Of a DNA stretch of 64,000 nucleotides, positions 7,799-17,380 are shown piece by piece. Location of the stretch: positions 3,756,303 to 3,820,302 of the forward strand of contig NZ_CP037920.1 in the NCBI RefSeq assembly GCF_007748195.1, read 5' to 3'. Position numbers and translations under genes: made by a program. The stretch comes from Gimesia aquarii. Its GTDB lineage: Bacteria; Planctomycetota; Planctomycetia; Planctomycetales; Planctomycetaceae. The notes under the pieces are model-generated. The model ran no database searches. It was not told the DNA's origin and saw nothing but the letters and a program-made list of their open reading frames with translations. How positions within the stretch are numbered: the stretch's first letter is position 1; each line of letters opens with the position of its first letter.

Positions 7799-9922
7799 AT
7801 GACTCAAAAACGCTGCTACCAAATGTTATTTTTATTGATTTTGTCAGCCTTCATTTTGCAAACTTCCTCGTCTCAAGCAGCGAATCCTGTTCAGGAACGA
7901 CGAAAAATTATTGGAACGACAGAGGCAGATCAGCAATTGAGTGACTATTTTCGCTATCACACCATGCAACTAGCCAATCAAAGCTTGAAGGATATTAAAA
8001 ACTTAAAAACCTGGGAAAGAAAACGAGTTACTTATCGTAAACAGCTTTTCGAAATGTTGGGGCTGTCTCCATTGCCTCCCAAGACAGACCTCAAACCAGA
8101 GATTACAAATCGCATCACCAGTGATGGTTTCATCGTGGAAAATCTCACATTTCAGTCACGCCCCGGTCTGTATGTCACAGGGAATCTCTATCGACCTCTC
8201 AAACAAGACAAGAAATTACCTGCGATTCTCTATGTGTGCGGTCATGGAGGTGTTAAGAAAAATGGCATCAGCTACGGCAATAAAGTGCATTATCAGCATC
8301 ATGGTGAGTGGTTTGCCAGAAACGGCTATGTCTGTCTGACAATTGATACCTTACAACTGGGAGAAATTGAAGGTTTGCATCACGGAACTTACAGAGAAGG
8401 GATGTGGTGGTGGCTCTCTCGTGGCTATACCCCGGCCGGAGTCGAGGCCTGGAACTGCATTCGCGCATTAGATTATCTTCAGTCCCGGCCTGAAGTCGAT
8501 GGCGAGAAACTGGGAGTCACCGGTCGCTCCGGTGGTGGTGCTTATAGCTGGTGGATTGCCGCTCTGGATGAGCGAATCAAAGCTGCGGTTCCTGTTGCCG
8601 GCATCACAAATCTCAAGAACTATGTGATCGATGGGGCCGTCGAAGGACACTGCGACTGTATGTTTATGGTTAATACCTATCAATGGGACTATGCTCAGGT
8701 GGCTGCATTGGTCGCGCCGCGCCCTTTATTGATTTCCAATACCGATAAAGATAGTATTTTTCCTCTCGATGGGGTTGTTGACGTTTATCGTAATACAATG
8801 CAGATTTACGAATTATATGGTGTACCTGAAAATCTCGGCCTACAAATTACAGAAGGTCCCCACAAAGATACACAGGAATTACGAATTCACGCTTTTCACT
8901 GGTTCAATCATTTTCTTAAAGGTGATGATTCACTGATCGAAATGGCGGCAACAAAGTTCCACACTCCGGAAGAACTTCAGGTTTTTAAAACACTCCCCAA
9001 AGATCAAAAGAATACGAGCATACAAAATACGTTTGTCAAACAGGCCTCCAACTCGTTTCCTGTACCAGAAGATACACAGCAGTGGGAACAGATAATAGCT
9101 AAGTGGAAAGATCAACTACTGCAAAAAACCTTCCGTGCCTGGCCGAAGAAAAATGATTTTACAATCAAAGCCAAAGTAGAAACATCGATTAAAAATGGCC
9201 TTTGCCTGAAAACGATTTCTTTTGACAGTCAAAAGCATGTACCATTAAAATTGTATCTCATTCTTCCAGAAACACTCCCAGAAGACGGTATCAAAGAAGT
9301 CATACTGAACGTCCTGAGTCAATCTGAATGGGAGGACATCACACAGGTGCTGGCTCCTGATTTTCCAAAATCATTTCAAGAGAATTCAGAGTCCACGACT
9401 TCACCAAAAATCTATCAAAAACTACGTCAAAAGGTGATTGACCAAAAAACTGCCGTCGCATTTTTTGCACCACGAGGTGTTGGATTGAGCAGTTGGAATC
9501 CTGACAATCGAAAACAAGTTCAGATCAGACGTCGGTTCTATTTATTAGGTCAATCATTGGAAGGAATGCAAATCTGGGATATCCGCCGAGCCATCCAGGA
9601 AGTGAAAGCACAGTCAGAAGTATCAAAGTCCGCTCTAATACTGAAAGCCAGTGGAGATGCTGCTGCGTTGTGTCTTTATGCATCACTTTTTGAAAACGGT
9701 GTCGATGAACTGGATCTAAAAGGAGTACCATCTTCACATCATATCGGTCCTGCCTTGTTGAATGTGCTAAGGTTTCTAGATCTACCACAGACCGTTGCGA
9801 TGGCAGCCAGTCGCTGTCCAGTTAAGCTAAATTTTGTGAATACGGTGGATTGGAAGTATCCTGAGAAGGTCGGCCACAAACTAAGCTGGGACAAGAAACA
9901 GCTTCAAATCAGCGAAAAATAA
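7799..9922 (+). CDS. Secreted acetylxylan-esterase-like protein with two alpha/beta-hydrolase domains
   Basis: A signal peptide (about residues 1-28, ending near SSSQAAN) is followed by an alpha/beta-hydrolase domain to about residue 375. It has the nucleophile elbow GRSGGGAYS, an acid in LLISNTDKDSIFP and a histidine in EGPHKDTQE, as in the acetylxylan esterase/dienelactone hydrolase group. A second half (about 430-700) has hydrolase-like spacing (FFAPRGVG, then KASGDAAAL at the elbow) but no nucleophile serine in GxSxG form, so it looks degenerate. The likely role is deacylation of extracellular polysaccharide. The frame also has an ATG at 7793, but AGGAA at 7789-7793 is correctly spaced only for the ATG at 7799. 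It stands alone. Confidence 0.8.
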   Translation: MTQKRCYQMLFLLILSAFILQTSSSQAANPVQERRKIIGTTEADQQLSDYFRYHTMQLANQSLKDIKNLKTWERKRVTYRKQLFEMLGLSPLPPKTDLKPEITNRITSDGFIVENLTFQSRPGLYVTGNLYRPLKQDKKLPAILYVCGHGGVKKNGISYGNKVHYQHHGEWFARNGYVCLTIDTLQLGEIEGLHHGTYREGMWWWLSRGYTPAGVEAWNCIRALDYLQSRPEVDGEKLGVTGRSGGGAYSWWIAALDERIKAAVPVAGITNLKNYVIDGAVEGHCDCMFMVNTYQWDYAQVAALVAPRPLLISNTDKDSIFPLDGVVDVYRNTMQIYELYGVPENLGLQITEGPHKDTQELRIHAFHWFNHFLKGDDSLIEMAATKFHTPEELQVFKTLPKDQKNTSIQNTFVKQASNSFPVPEDTQQWEQIIAKWKDQLLQKTFRAWPKKNDFTIKAKVETSIKNGLCLKTISFDSQKHVPLKLYLILPETLPEDGIKEVILNVLSQSEWEDITQVLAPDFPKSFQENSESTTSPKIYQKLRQKVIDQKTAVAFFAPRGVGLSSWNPDNRKQVQIRRRFYLLGQSLEGMQIWDIRRAIQEVKAQSEVSKSALILKASGDAAALCLYASLFENGVDELDLKGVPSSHHIGPALLNVLRFLDLPQTVAMAASRCPVKLNFVNTVDWKYPEKVGHKLSWDKKQLQISEK

Positions 9923-10081
9923 ACAGAAAACGAAATTGAATTCAAAATCCGATACTACGACTGAGTTTGCTCATTTCTGTTTCTCAGCTATAATCACTGA
10001 AGATCACTTACTCAACTATATGAGACGAGTGATAATCATTGATGAATAACTCTCCATTTCTATTTAACAAGGTGACTCGAC

Positions 10082-10924
10082 GTGAATCGTCCTCAACATA
10101 CTTCTGCTCCGCTTCCTAATCCCACAATGGAGATGACGGAAGGCTGGCATTGTCTCCATTTGTACTACCGTGTTGATCAAAACAAACTAAATCAAATAGA
10201 TCAAAGCACTCGTGCTGCCGGACGTGAAGCCCTCGCTTCGCTACTGAATCCTGAACGTGAAGACGCCCCGATTCGCCTGCAAACTTCGGTTGTTTCTGGC
10301 CATAAAGCAGATTTGCATATTTTGATTATGGATCCCGATCCCATCAAAAATGACAGTATTAAACAGGGAATCCGTGCTTCGGGTCTTGGTCCAGCGTTGA
10401 TACCAACTTATTCATTTGTTTCTATCACGGAAATTTCAGAGTATGTACCGACTTTGGATCAATATGCAGCCAAACTCCAGCAGGAAGGGGCTGATCCGGA
10501 AAGTCCTGCATTTCAGGCGAAACTGAAAGCCTATGAAGGTCGGCTGCCGGCCATGAATCAACAGCGAATCTATCCGGAGTTTCCGGACTTTCCTGTCTAC
10601 ACATTTTATCCAATGAATAAATCACGTGTACCCGGAGCAAACTGGTATATGGAGCAGTTCAGTAACCGTTACAACATGATGGCGGAACATGGTATTAGTG
10701 GGATGAAATTCGCAGGACGGGTCGTGCAGGTCATCACAGCGTCTACAGGATTCGATGATTGGGAATGGGGAGTTAGCTTATGGGGTCGCGCACCAGAACC
10801 AATTAAGGAAATTGTTTATACAATGCGATTTGACAAAGCTTCCGCTAAATATGCGGAGTTCGGACCGTTTTATTTGAGCTATATCATGCCTCCGGAAGAA
10901 GCAATCGCCCATCTCAAACTATGA
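10082..10924 (+). CDS. hemQ: HemQ-type heme-dependent protein (chlorite dismutase family)
   Basis: The family converts coproheme III to protoheme in the coproporphyrin-dependent heme pathway. The 280-residue protein carries the family core at about 195-262: NRYNMMAEHGISGMKFAG with the likely heme ligand H203, then GFDDWEWGVSLWG and MRFDKASAKYAEFGPFY. These match the HemQ branch better than chlorite-detoxifying dismutases. A lineage-specific insert (about 120-165) precedes the core. The start is GTG with AAGGTGA about 7 bases upstream. No other heme gene is adjacent, so pathway membership rests on family resemblance. Confidence 0.85.
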   Translation: MNRPQHTSAPLPNPTMEMTEGWHCLHLYYRVDQNKLNQIDQSTRAAGREALASLLNPEREDAPIRLQTSVVSGHKADLHILIMDPDPIKNDSIKQGIRASGLGPALIPTYSFVSITEISEYVPTLDQYAAKLQQEGADPESPAFQAKLKAYEGRLPAMNQQRIYPEFPDFPVYTFYPMNKSRVPGANWYMEQFSNRYNMMAEHGISGMKFAGRVVQVITASTGFDDWEWGVSLWGRAPEPIKEIVYTMRFDKASAKYAEFGPFYLSYIMPPEEAIAHLKL

Positions 10925-10976
10925 ATGTTCAAGACGGGCGATTTGTACTCAATCAATCTATTAAAAACACTTTTGC

Positions 10977-11963
10977 TTATCTGCGAAAGCGATAGTTCTT
11001 ATTTGTTTTGCTGAAGTCTGTCGTTGCCAGCTCTGATTTCATATTAATGTTTGTGAATGAATAAGACTCAATCAGGGTCTGTTCATCCAGTTCCTCTGGA
11101 GATGCACTCGCCAGACCATCTGTTGGCCAACCATATCCTCTGACAAAAACTGGCAGACAAGTTTTTTGATCAATATAAACGACAGACTTACGATAAGTTT
11201 CTGACTCTTTTGCGTTAGCAAAATGAGCAATAAAGCAATAGCAGTCTTTCCCGTCAAACTTTTGATCGGTCAGCATGACACATTCCGTATTAAGATTTTC
11301 ATCAAGGTCTTTTTTACGAAAATGAATGATTGTTTCAGCCAGAGCTTTGATTCCGGCCTTCGTAATTGGATGTCGAGATTCTTTTAAAGCCAGAGAACCG
11401 TGGGGGTCAAGTTTTAAGGTTGGTACCAATCGGCCTTTTAACCCTCCCATTTTAACAAGCATTTTTTGATCATTTTCGCCATCGACATAAAGTAATTCCT
11501 GCCCTTTGTCACCCACGACCCATTTCATATAAACACTAAATGGTTTATGACGACATTTCAGATTAATAACCTGGTTTTCCGACAGTTCACCACCTAGGAA
11601 TTCCTGCTTCGAAAATGTTGTTGTGTAATCGGGAACAGTCTCCAGATAACGACATCCTTTTTCTAATAATAGTAGGTTCATTAACAGTGCCATGCGGCCC
11701 GTCAAAGTCCCATTCTGTTGAGGTTTCGAATTTCCCTTTTTCGAATTGATATTCAGTCCTGATTCAGCCTGATGTGTTGGTTTATAAGCTATGACGGGAA
11801 TGGGAACTGGCTTGCTTGCAACTACACCAGTGTCATTAGGATCAGCATCTGCAGGAGAAGGATCATAACTAAAATAAAGGATTCCGATCGCCGCCGAAAA
11901 GATAGCCGAAGCCAACATATTCGAAAAATGGTGTTTTGATCTATTTTTTAGCATGCGCATCAT
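10977..11963 (-). CDS. DUF1571 domain protein, membrane-anchored or secreted
   Basis: A short basic start (MMRMLKNRSKHH) and one hydrophobic segment (about 16-32) lead into a low-complexity linker. The DUF1571 domain follows from about residue 100, with LETVPDYTTTFSKQE, the KPFSVYMKW stretch and the LKLDPHGSLAL block. The fold resembles the LolA/outer-membrane-lipoprotein-sorting type, so lipid or lipoprotein handling in the periplasm is possible but untested. The frame is open to 12038, but AAGGGA lies 9 bases before the ATG at 11963, and only this start places the hydrophobic segment near the N-terminus. It is convergent with hemQ. Confidence 0.75.
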   Translation of the reverse strand: MMRMLKNRSKHHFSNMLASAIFSAAIGILYFSYDPSPADADPNDTGVVASKPVPIPVIAYKPTHQAESGLNINSKKGNSKPQQNGTLTGRMALLMNLLLLEKGCRYLETVPDYTTTFSKQEFLGGELSENQVINLKCRHKPFSVYMKWVVGDKGQELLYVDGENDQKMLVKMGGLKGRLVPTLKLDPHGSLALKESRHPITKAGIKALAETIIHFRKKDLDENLNTECVMLTDQKFDGKDCYCFIAHFANAKESETYRKSVVYIDQKTCLPVFVRGYGWPTDGLASASPEELDEQTLIESYSFTNINMKSELATTDFSKTNKNYRFRR

Positions 11964-12638
11964 GCGGTACCGTCCCTTTTCAATAAGAAAATGCAAGGCA
12001 CCGTCTTGTCTGAACTGGCTCTCCATAACGAGATCCATTCATCCGTGAAAAGACGTAAACCGGGCTTGCCCGTCGTTGTGATATGATGTGGCCAGCACAC
12101 GGAAATCCCTTTGTGTGTCTGACAAATGTTTGATTTCATAAGGTTTTATGTTCTTTTAAGCCTGAAAAAGTCGAATCAATGTCTAATTCTTCTCAATATT
12201 TTCTGATAGAGAGAATAACTTCGTTGCCACCTTTTCTGGCCCACTCAAGACATCAGACTAGTTCAGCCTCATTGCTGAACACGTACTTAGATGAATTCAG
12301 GATAGCTATTCCTAAAAATTCGTCATTTACAGTAGGTCTATATGAGAGAATCTTATGTAAGCTTTTAATCAGAACATTTCTCAATTCAGTATGGGTTCAG
12401 ATTAGATGAAACCCGCAAACTCAACTCAAAACACCAGATTGATCTAATTTCTGTTTTTGTAATTGTGCTCCCAAAGTCAACTCACACATTAGAAATTTCA
12501 TTCCAGGTTTTATTTTTCTAAAACATTCATTTATAATCACTTAAGGGTTATTCTCACAAATAAGTTTTTAGAACATCCGTATTCTTTAGTTTTGATTCCA
12601 TTGGAAATCGTTTGCATTAAGAAATGAAGGTGAATTTC
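11964..12638. other. Gene-free divergent region
   Basis: About 675 AT-rich bases between the DUF1571 gene and the isomerase-like gene. A 76-codon frame at 12179-12409 has no ribosome site and no family-like sequence and is not called. The region must contain promoters for both flanking genes. A tiny CGGGC/GCCCG dyad is at 12061-12072. No RNA gene or repeat was recognised. Confidence 0.4.
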
Positions 12639-13589
12639 ATGTCCTTAGATCGGCGTTCGTTTATCAAATACGCATATGCTACCTTGTTTGCAGGTTCTTT
12701 GGGCAATCTTACCTTGGCATCTCTCGGAAGAGAGCGAGCGATGAAACTGGATCTCTCCTGTGGTCGTATCGGTGTTAAAGCCAATCAAAGGCAAGCCATC
12801 GAATATGCTCAGCAATATGGTTTTGAAGCGGTCGTTCCCGATGCAGGTTACCTTGCTCGACTTTCTGAAAATGAACTGTCGAAACTGAAATCAGAAATGC
12901 AGAGTAAAAATCTGGTTTTTAGTGCAGCTGGTATGCCAGTCGACTTTCGTAAGGATGAATCAAAGTTCAAGGAGGGTTTGAAGTCACTTCCCAATTCTGC
13001 TGCTGCTCTACAACGTGCGGGTGTTACCCGAATTGGAACATGGCTGATGCCAACACATGCTGAACTTACCTACAATGCGAACTTCAAACAACATACACGC
13101 CGCTTAAAACAAATCTCACGGATACTGTCAGATCATGGATTACGCTTCGGACTGGAATATGTAGGCCCCAAAACCTTATGGTCGAGCCAAAAGTTCCCGT
13201 TTATTCATTCGATGCTGGAAACAAAAGAATTGATTTCTGCTATCAATATCAAAGGAGTAGGTCTGATCCTGGATAGTTGGCACTGGTACACAGCCCATGA
13301 AACCAAAGCAGATTTAATGACTTTAAGCAATGCCGAGATAGTTGCCGTTGACTTGAATGATGCTCCTGCAGGACTAGAAGTTGATGAGCAGATTGATCAA
13401 AAACGCGAGTTACCAATGGCAACAGATGTGATTGATCTTTCAACATTCCTAAATACACTCAACAGCATAGGATATGATGGTCCTGTGCGTGCTGAACCAT
13501 TTAATGCAGCACTCAGAAAGTTGCCCGCCGATCAGGCAGTTTCCGCGACCGCGATTGCGATGAAAAAAGCCTTTGCCTTGATTAATTAG
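12639..13589 (+). CDS. Sugar phosphate isomerase/epimerase-like TIM barrel with Tat signal
   Basis: The 316-residue protein starts MSLDRRSFIKYAYATLF, a twin-arginine signal, so it is probably exported folded. The rest resembles the xylose-isomerase-like (AP endonuclease 2) TIM barrel: IEYAQQYGFEAVVPD, an LRFGLEYVGP strand with a metal-type glutamate, LILDSWHWYTA, IVAVDLNDAP and a late GPVRAEPFN strand with another glutamate. Such exported barrels are common in planctomycetes and are thought to act on sugars or polyols; the substrate is unknown. The frame begins at 12624, but GAAGGTGA lies just before the ATG at 12639. It is convergent with the YdjY gene, 4 bases apart. Confidence 0.85.
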   Translation: MSLDRRSFIKYAYATLFAGSLGNLTLASLGRERAMKLDLSCGRIGVKANQRQAIEYAQQYGFEAVVPDAGYLARLSENELSKLKSEMQSKNLVFSAAGMPVDFRKDESKFKEGLKSLPNSAAALQRAGVTRIGTWLMPTHAELTYNANFKQHTRRLKQISRILSDHGLRFGLEYVGPKTLWSSQKFPFIHSMLETKELISAINIKGVGLILDSWHWYTAHETKADLMTLSNAEIVAVDLNDAPAGLEVDEQIDQKRELPMATDVIDLSTFLNTLNSIGYDGPVRAEPFNAALRKLPADQAVSATAIAMKKAFALIN

Positions 13590-13593
13590 GCAA

Positions 13594-14535
13594 CTATTTT
13601 TTAGCGAGAGAGATTTCAATTGTAACTGGAGTTCCGCGCGGGGGAATTTTAGCCTGATTGGCTTCGAATAGAAGATTTCCTTCACCCGATGCCGAACTGG
13701 CGATATTGACATCGATGATTGCAGTTGGAAAGTTGGCAACACAGATTAAGTCTCCACTTTCTGCATGGTAATATTTTTCCCCAGTTGCTTCGTCTGTTGA
13801 AAAACCGCTACCTGCAAAAATCCAGTCTGCTTTCATCGTCCGAGGTTGGCTTTCATCATAGAACTTGTTAATTGCAGCTCGAAACTGTTTCTGTCTCGAT
13901 TTAGCAAGGAAGGCATCTCGTTCTTTTTTGGACATCTGCCCAAACCAAATCAGCTCCTTGTATTTCTCATCATATCGTAGCTCACTTTTTTTATCGATGA
14001 CCACTCCTTCAGGGAGCTGATCAAGTTTGGCTGTGAAATAACGATTCGTTGCAGTACGAACCCAACTCTGGGCAGGCTCACGGTGCAACTTACCTTGTTT
14101 ATCTTTCCACTGCAGGAAAATACTCAATTTCTGTCCCTTAGGAGGCTGGAACTTCGGACTAAATTTAACAGGAGTCCCAACCTTGGCTCCAATAGCAATT
14201 AAACCTGCATGAATGGCCTTTGCGCTTGAATCAATCGAAAGGATTGATTCGTGCTCCTTGGTCTGTTTTTTGCAACACAACATCTCCAATACGCCTTCCT
14301 GGAGGCAAACTTTTGTCCTTAATAACAAACGTTTGCCTTCCAGATCCAGAAGTACGGTCTTTTGTTTATTAAGGGCGACTAGACCGTCATCTTGTTTATT
14401 TGTTTTCTTTTTGGATTCTGAATTTGCTTTGGGAGTATTCTTTTTGACGGGATCAGCAGCATTAAGATATTGCATGGTCGTTAAACCAGACATCACTACC
14501 AGACATGGCAACCATGAAGAACTAAACTGTTTCAT
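13594..14535 (-). CDS. Secreted YdjY-domain protein
   Basis: A signal peptide (MKQFSSSWLPCLVVMSGL, cleavage near LNAAD) and a lysine-rich linker precede a YdjY-like domain from about residue 65. That domain has the sequence LLLRTKVCLQEGVLEMLCC, then AIHAGLIAIGAKVGTPV and a GSGFSTDEATGEKYYHAESGD block near the C-terminus. YdjY proteins are often found beside iron-sulfur or cytochrome genes but have no proven function. The open frame also allows a TTG start at 14547. GGAAAG placed 6 bases before the ATG at 14535 decides the start. Downstream of the hydrolase/macro pair but separated from it by about 95 bases. Confidence 0.75.
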   Translation of the reverse strand: MKQFSSSWLPCLVVMSGLTTMQYLNAADPVKKNTPKANSESKKKTNKQDDGLVALNKQKTVLLDLEGKRLLLRTKVCLQEGVLEMLCCKKQTKEHESILSIDSSAKAIHAGLIAIGAKVGTPVKFSPKFQPPKGQKLSIFLQWKDKQGKLHREPAQSWVRTATNRYFTAKLDQLPEGVVIDKKSELRYDEKYKELIWFGQMSKKERDAFLAKSRQKQFRAAINKFYDESQPRTMKADWIFAGSGFSTDEATGEKYYHAESGDLICVANFPTAIIDVNIASSASGEGNLLFEANQAKIPPRGTPVTIEISLAKK

Positions 14536-14630
14536 TGATCTTTCCAAATAATTCGAGATTAAGAGTGCCTCTTTTACACACTAGTATTCTATGTGGTTTG
14601 GTGTATATGTCTGTACCAAATCAGCAAGAA

Positions 14631-15506
14631 TTAGGAGATCTTCTGTGAAGAAATGAGATCTGTCAACCAATCCACATAATCAGTAACAATCTGGTCGCGA
14701 TTTGGTTCAAATTCCAGAGTGTGTCGTGCATTAGGATATTGAACCATCTTTTTTTGGCGAGTCGGAAATCTCTCAAAATAGGCTTCGGTAGCAGCATTAT
14801 CGACAATCTGGTCCTGCCCTGAAAGCATAAAGAGTACGGGGCACTTAATGCGTTCTGCTGCTTGATCTACTAATCGATCTAACTCCCAGTTTGCAAGAAG
14901 AAACGATACCGTGACTTGATGTAATGCCAGAGGATCATTTTTGATAAACTCCTGGTAGCTCTCTTCACCTGTGAATAAAGCAGGCTCTTTTAATGGAATT
15001 TCAATCTGTTTCCGATTGATTCCGATTTGTTTAGCAAGTTTCAGTTGAATAGTTTGAAACGCCGTTGGTTTGACAAATGATTTAATTCCAGGATAAAGTA
15101 ACGCGAGTCCATCAATTAAATCAGGCCGTAATGCGGCGACGACTACTGCCAATTTCGCTCCCCAACTCATCGCTTGCAGAATGAGTGGCCCCTTATGATT
15201 TGAATGTTTTTGTTGCGAACGTCTTTTTGTCAGCAGTTGAATCACATCATTTACTAAACGCTGCCAATGTGAGGCATGTCCTCTCTCACTAGAGTTTAAG
15301 CCCGAGCCGCGGCGATCAAAAAAACAAATCTGGTAACCATCATCACATAATTTTCTACAAGAATATTCATACCATCCAGAGTGACTCTGAATACCATGTA
15401 AAACAACCAGTGTTCCGTTTGGCGGCTCTGCGGAAGGTGACCAGACACGTCCCTGCAAGCGATAATTATCTGAAGTGACAAATTCTTGTATTAGAGGATC
15501 GGTCAT
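14631..15506 (-). CDS. Alpha/beta hydrolase, monoacylglycerol-lipase/S33 type
   Basis: The 291-residue cytoplasmic protein has the oxyanion-hole motif HG (37-38), the FFDRRGSGLN turn (62-71), the nucleophile elbow QAMSWGAK with S114, an acid in LSGQDQIVD and the histidine in NARHTLEF. These match the hydrolase_4 (monoglyceride lipase-like) group. No signal peptide is seen. It follows the macro-domain gene with a 4-base gap and is surely cotranscribed with it. The actual ester substrate is unknown. Confidence 0.85.
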   Translation of the reverse strand: MTDPLIQEFVTSDNYRLQGRVWSPSAEPPNGTLVVLHGIQSHSGWYEYSCRKLCDDGYQICFFDRRGSGLNSSERGHASHWQRLVNDVIQLLTKRRSQQKHSNHKGPLILQAMSWGAKLAVVVAALRPDLIDGLALLYPGIKSFVKPTAFQTIQLKLAKQIGINRKQIEIPLKEPALFTGEESYQEFIKNDPLALHQVTVSFLLANWELDRLVDQAAERIKCPVLFMLSGQDQIVDNAATEAYFERFPTRQKKMVQYPNARHTLEFEPNRDQIVTDYVDWLTDLISSQKIS

Positions 15507-15510
15507 AATT

Positions 15511-16050
15511 TTAAACGAGCATCGTTTCTAAAACACGCGCATAACCACCGAAAGTCCCCTGATCAAACAGTACAAACCGAACCAATTCTAATTCATCGGA
15601 TGATTCCAATTTCATTGCCACAGTTCGTAATGCAATTTCAGCCGCTAAGTCCAACGGATAACGATAAACGCCAGTACTGATTGATGGAAAAGCTAATGTT
15701 TTACACTGATGCTTCTCAGCCAGAGAAAGACATGTTTGGTAAGCTGACTCGAGTAATTGACTCTCTTTTTTGCTACCACCCTGCCAGATTGGCCCGACCG
15801 CATGGAAGATATACTGAGATGTCAATTTTCCGCCTGAAGTCACAACGGCACTACCTGTAGGGCAACCATCGGGATAACGTTGCCTTAGCTCTTTCATAAT
15901 TTCAGGTCCTGCAGCATCATGAATTGCGCCATCAACGCCTCCACCACCGGCCAACTGAGAATTTGCAGCATTGACAATGATATCCAACTGCTGAGTTGTA
16001 ATATCTCCCAGAACTAACTCAATACGGGCAGAGCCAAACTGTACGATCAT
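15511..16050 (-). CDS. Macro-domain protein, O-acetyl-ADP-ribose deacetylase type
   Basis: Macro domains bind ADP-ribose; this MacroD/YmdB-like class removes acetyl or ADP-ribosyl groups. The 179-residue protein is a single macro domain with GDITTQ (15-20), NAAN (27-30), the GGGGVDGAIHDAAG loop (35-48) and SISTGVYRYPLD, the full ADP-ribose-binding set. A TTG at 16080 is possible, but the ATG at 16050 matches the family start. It is the first gene of a two-gene unit with the lipase-like hydrolase. Confidence 0.92.
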   Translation of the reverse strand: MIVQFGSARIELVLGDITTQQLDIIVNAANSQLAGGGGVDGAIHDAAGPEIMKELRQRYPDGCPTGSAVVTSGGKLTSQYIFHAVGPIWQGGSKKESQLLESAYQTCLSLAEKHQCKTLAFPSISTGVYRYPLDLAAEIALRTVAMKLESSDELELVRFVLFDQGTFGGYARVLETMLV

Positions 16051-16208
16051 AGGTTCACGATCTATGATAGAGAATCTCAAAACGCCAAAAAACAGATCTT
16101 GATGTTTTTTGTTTAGTTGAAAATACTACAGACAGTATAAAATATCAGGGGCTCTGTTCAAAGGGCACTCTAAAACACATCCATGCAACGATTGCGAATC
16201 ATAACACC

Positions 16209-17324
16209 GTGATAAAAGTCAGCCTTCTCATTCCTACTCTTGATCAATCTGGTGCCGAAAAACAACTTGCTTTGCTAGCGACCACATTGCCGCGTGATGA
16301 ATTTGAAGTACAGGTGATTGCTCTGACAAGAGGGGGGGCCTATGAGCGTCTACTCAAAGAAAACCAGATTCCCGTGACGATCTTGAATAAGCGTTTCAGA
16401 TTTGACCCGTTTGCTTATCGGGCCTTAAAAAAAACGTTACAGAGTCAGCAACCAGACATACTCCATACGTGGTTATTTGCTGCGAATTCTTATGGCAGGA
16501 TGGCTGTCAAACACCTACCGTCTTCACAAAAACGCCCGAAAGTGATCGTTTCTGAACGTTGTATTGATTCCTGGAAAAGTAATTGGCAACACAAAGTAGA
16601 TCGCAGCTTACTTCCTCAGACTTCGTTACTGGTAGGTAATTCTCAAGGTGTAATCGACTTTTACCGCGAAAAAGGTGTCCCGGAATCAATTTTGCGAGTC
16701 GTCCATAACGGCATCCCTAGTGCCAATAGCATAGTTTGTGAAACAACCCGAAGCCAATTGTTTAAGGAGCAAAATTTACCCGAGAATGCTCGTTTGATTG
16801 CTTTTGTCGGCCGGCTGGCTCGACAGAAACGGGTCGAAGATCTGCTCTGGGCTGTGGAATTATTAAGACAAATGAATGAAAACGTCATTTTACTTGTCAT
16901 AGGCGATGGTCCCGAACGAGCAAAATTAGAACAATTAGCTCACAAATATACGGTGACTCCCAATGTACGCTTCTTAGGACATCGTAACGATGTGAGTAAA
17001 TTGCTTCCTTTATTTGAAATATTTCTGCTAGCCAGTGATTTCGAAGGTCAATCTAACAGTATTATGGAGGCGATGTCATATGGAATTCCAGTCATTGCTA
17101 GTGATATTCAACCCAACCGCGAGTTGGTATTACACGGCAAAACCGGTTTTTTAACCTCTGTTGGTGATTGCACCGGATTTGCACAATATGCGGAACGCAT
17201 ACTCGCAAACTCACAGCTGGCTAAAGAAATGGCAAGTGCTTCGCAAAAAAGGATGCAAGAAGAATTCAGTATCGATAAAATGGTACAAGGATACGCTGCT
17301 CTTTATCGTGAAGTGCTCAAATAG
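16209..17324 (+). CDS. GT4-family glycosyltransferase
   Basis: The 371-residue GT-B enzyme shows the group-1/GT4 pattern: IPTLDQSGAEKQLALLA at the N-terminus, HTWLFAANSYGR, IVSERC, then RLARQKRVEDLLWAVELL, LVIGDGPER and the C-terminal donor site EGQSNSIMEAMSYGIPVIASD. It transfers sugar from a nucleotide donor, cytoplasmic face. The start is GTG at 16209. It is followed 56 bases later by an asparagine-synthase-like gene, a pairing seen in exopolysaccharide loci of the XrtA/PEP-CTERM type; that assignment is inference. Confidence 0.88.
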   Translation: MIKVSLLIPTLDQSGAEKQLALLATTLPRDEFEVQVIALTRGGAYERLLKENQIPVTILNKRFRFDPFAYRALKKTLQSQQPDILHTWLFAANSYGRMAVKHLPSSQKRPKVIVSERCIDSWKSNWQHKVDRSLLPQTSLLVGNSQGVIDFYREKGVPESILRVVHNGIPSANSIVCETTRSQLFKEQNLPENARLIAFVGRLARQKRVEDLLWAVELLRQMNENVILLVIGDGPERAKLEQLAHKYTVTPNVRFLGHRNDVSKLLPLFEIFLLASDFEGQSNSIMEAMSYGIPVIASDIQPNRELVLHGKTGFLTSVGDCTGFAQYAERILANSQLAKEMASASQKRMQEEFSIDKMVQGYAALYREVLK

Positions 17325-17380
17325 TCACCGCCTCTGTTTGCTTCTCCTTGTTTCTTCAACTACCAGTTAGAACCAAATTC

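Noticed and set aside
12179-12409. 76-codon plus-strand frame in the gap before the isomerase gene
   Set aside because: No ribosome binding site, no family resemblance, and AT-rich composition expected to give chance frames.
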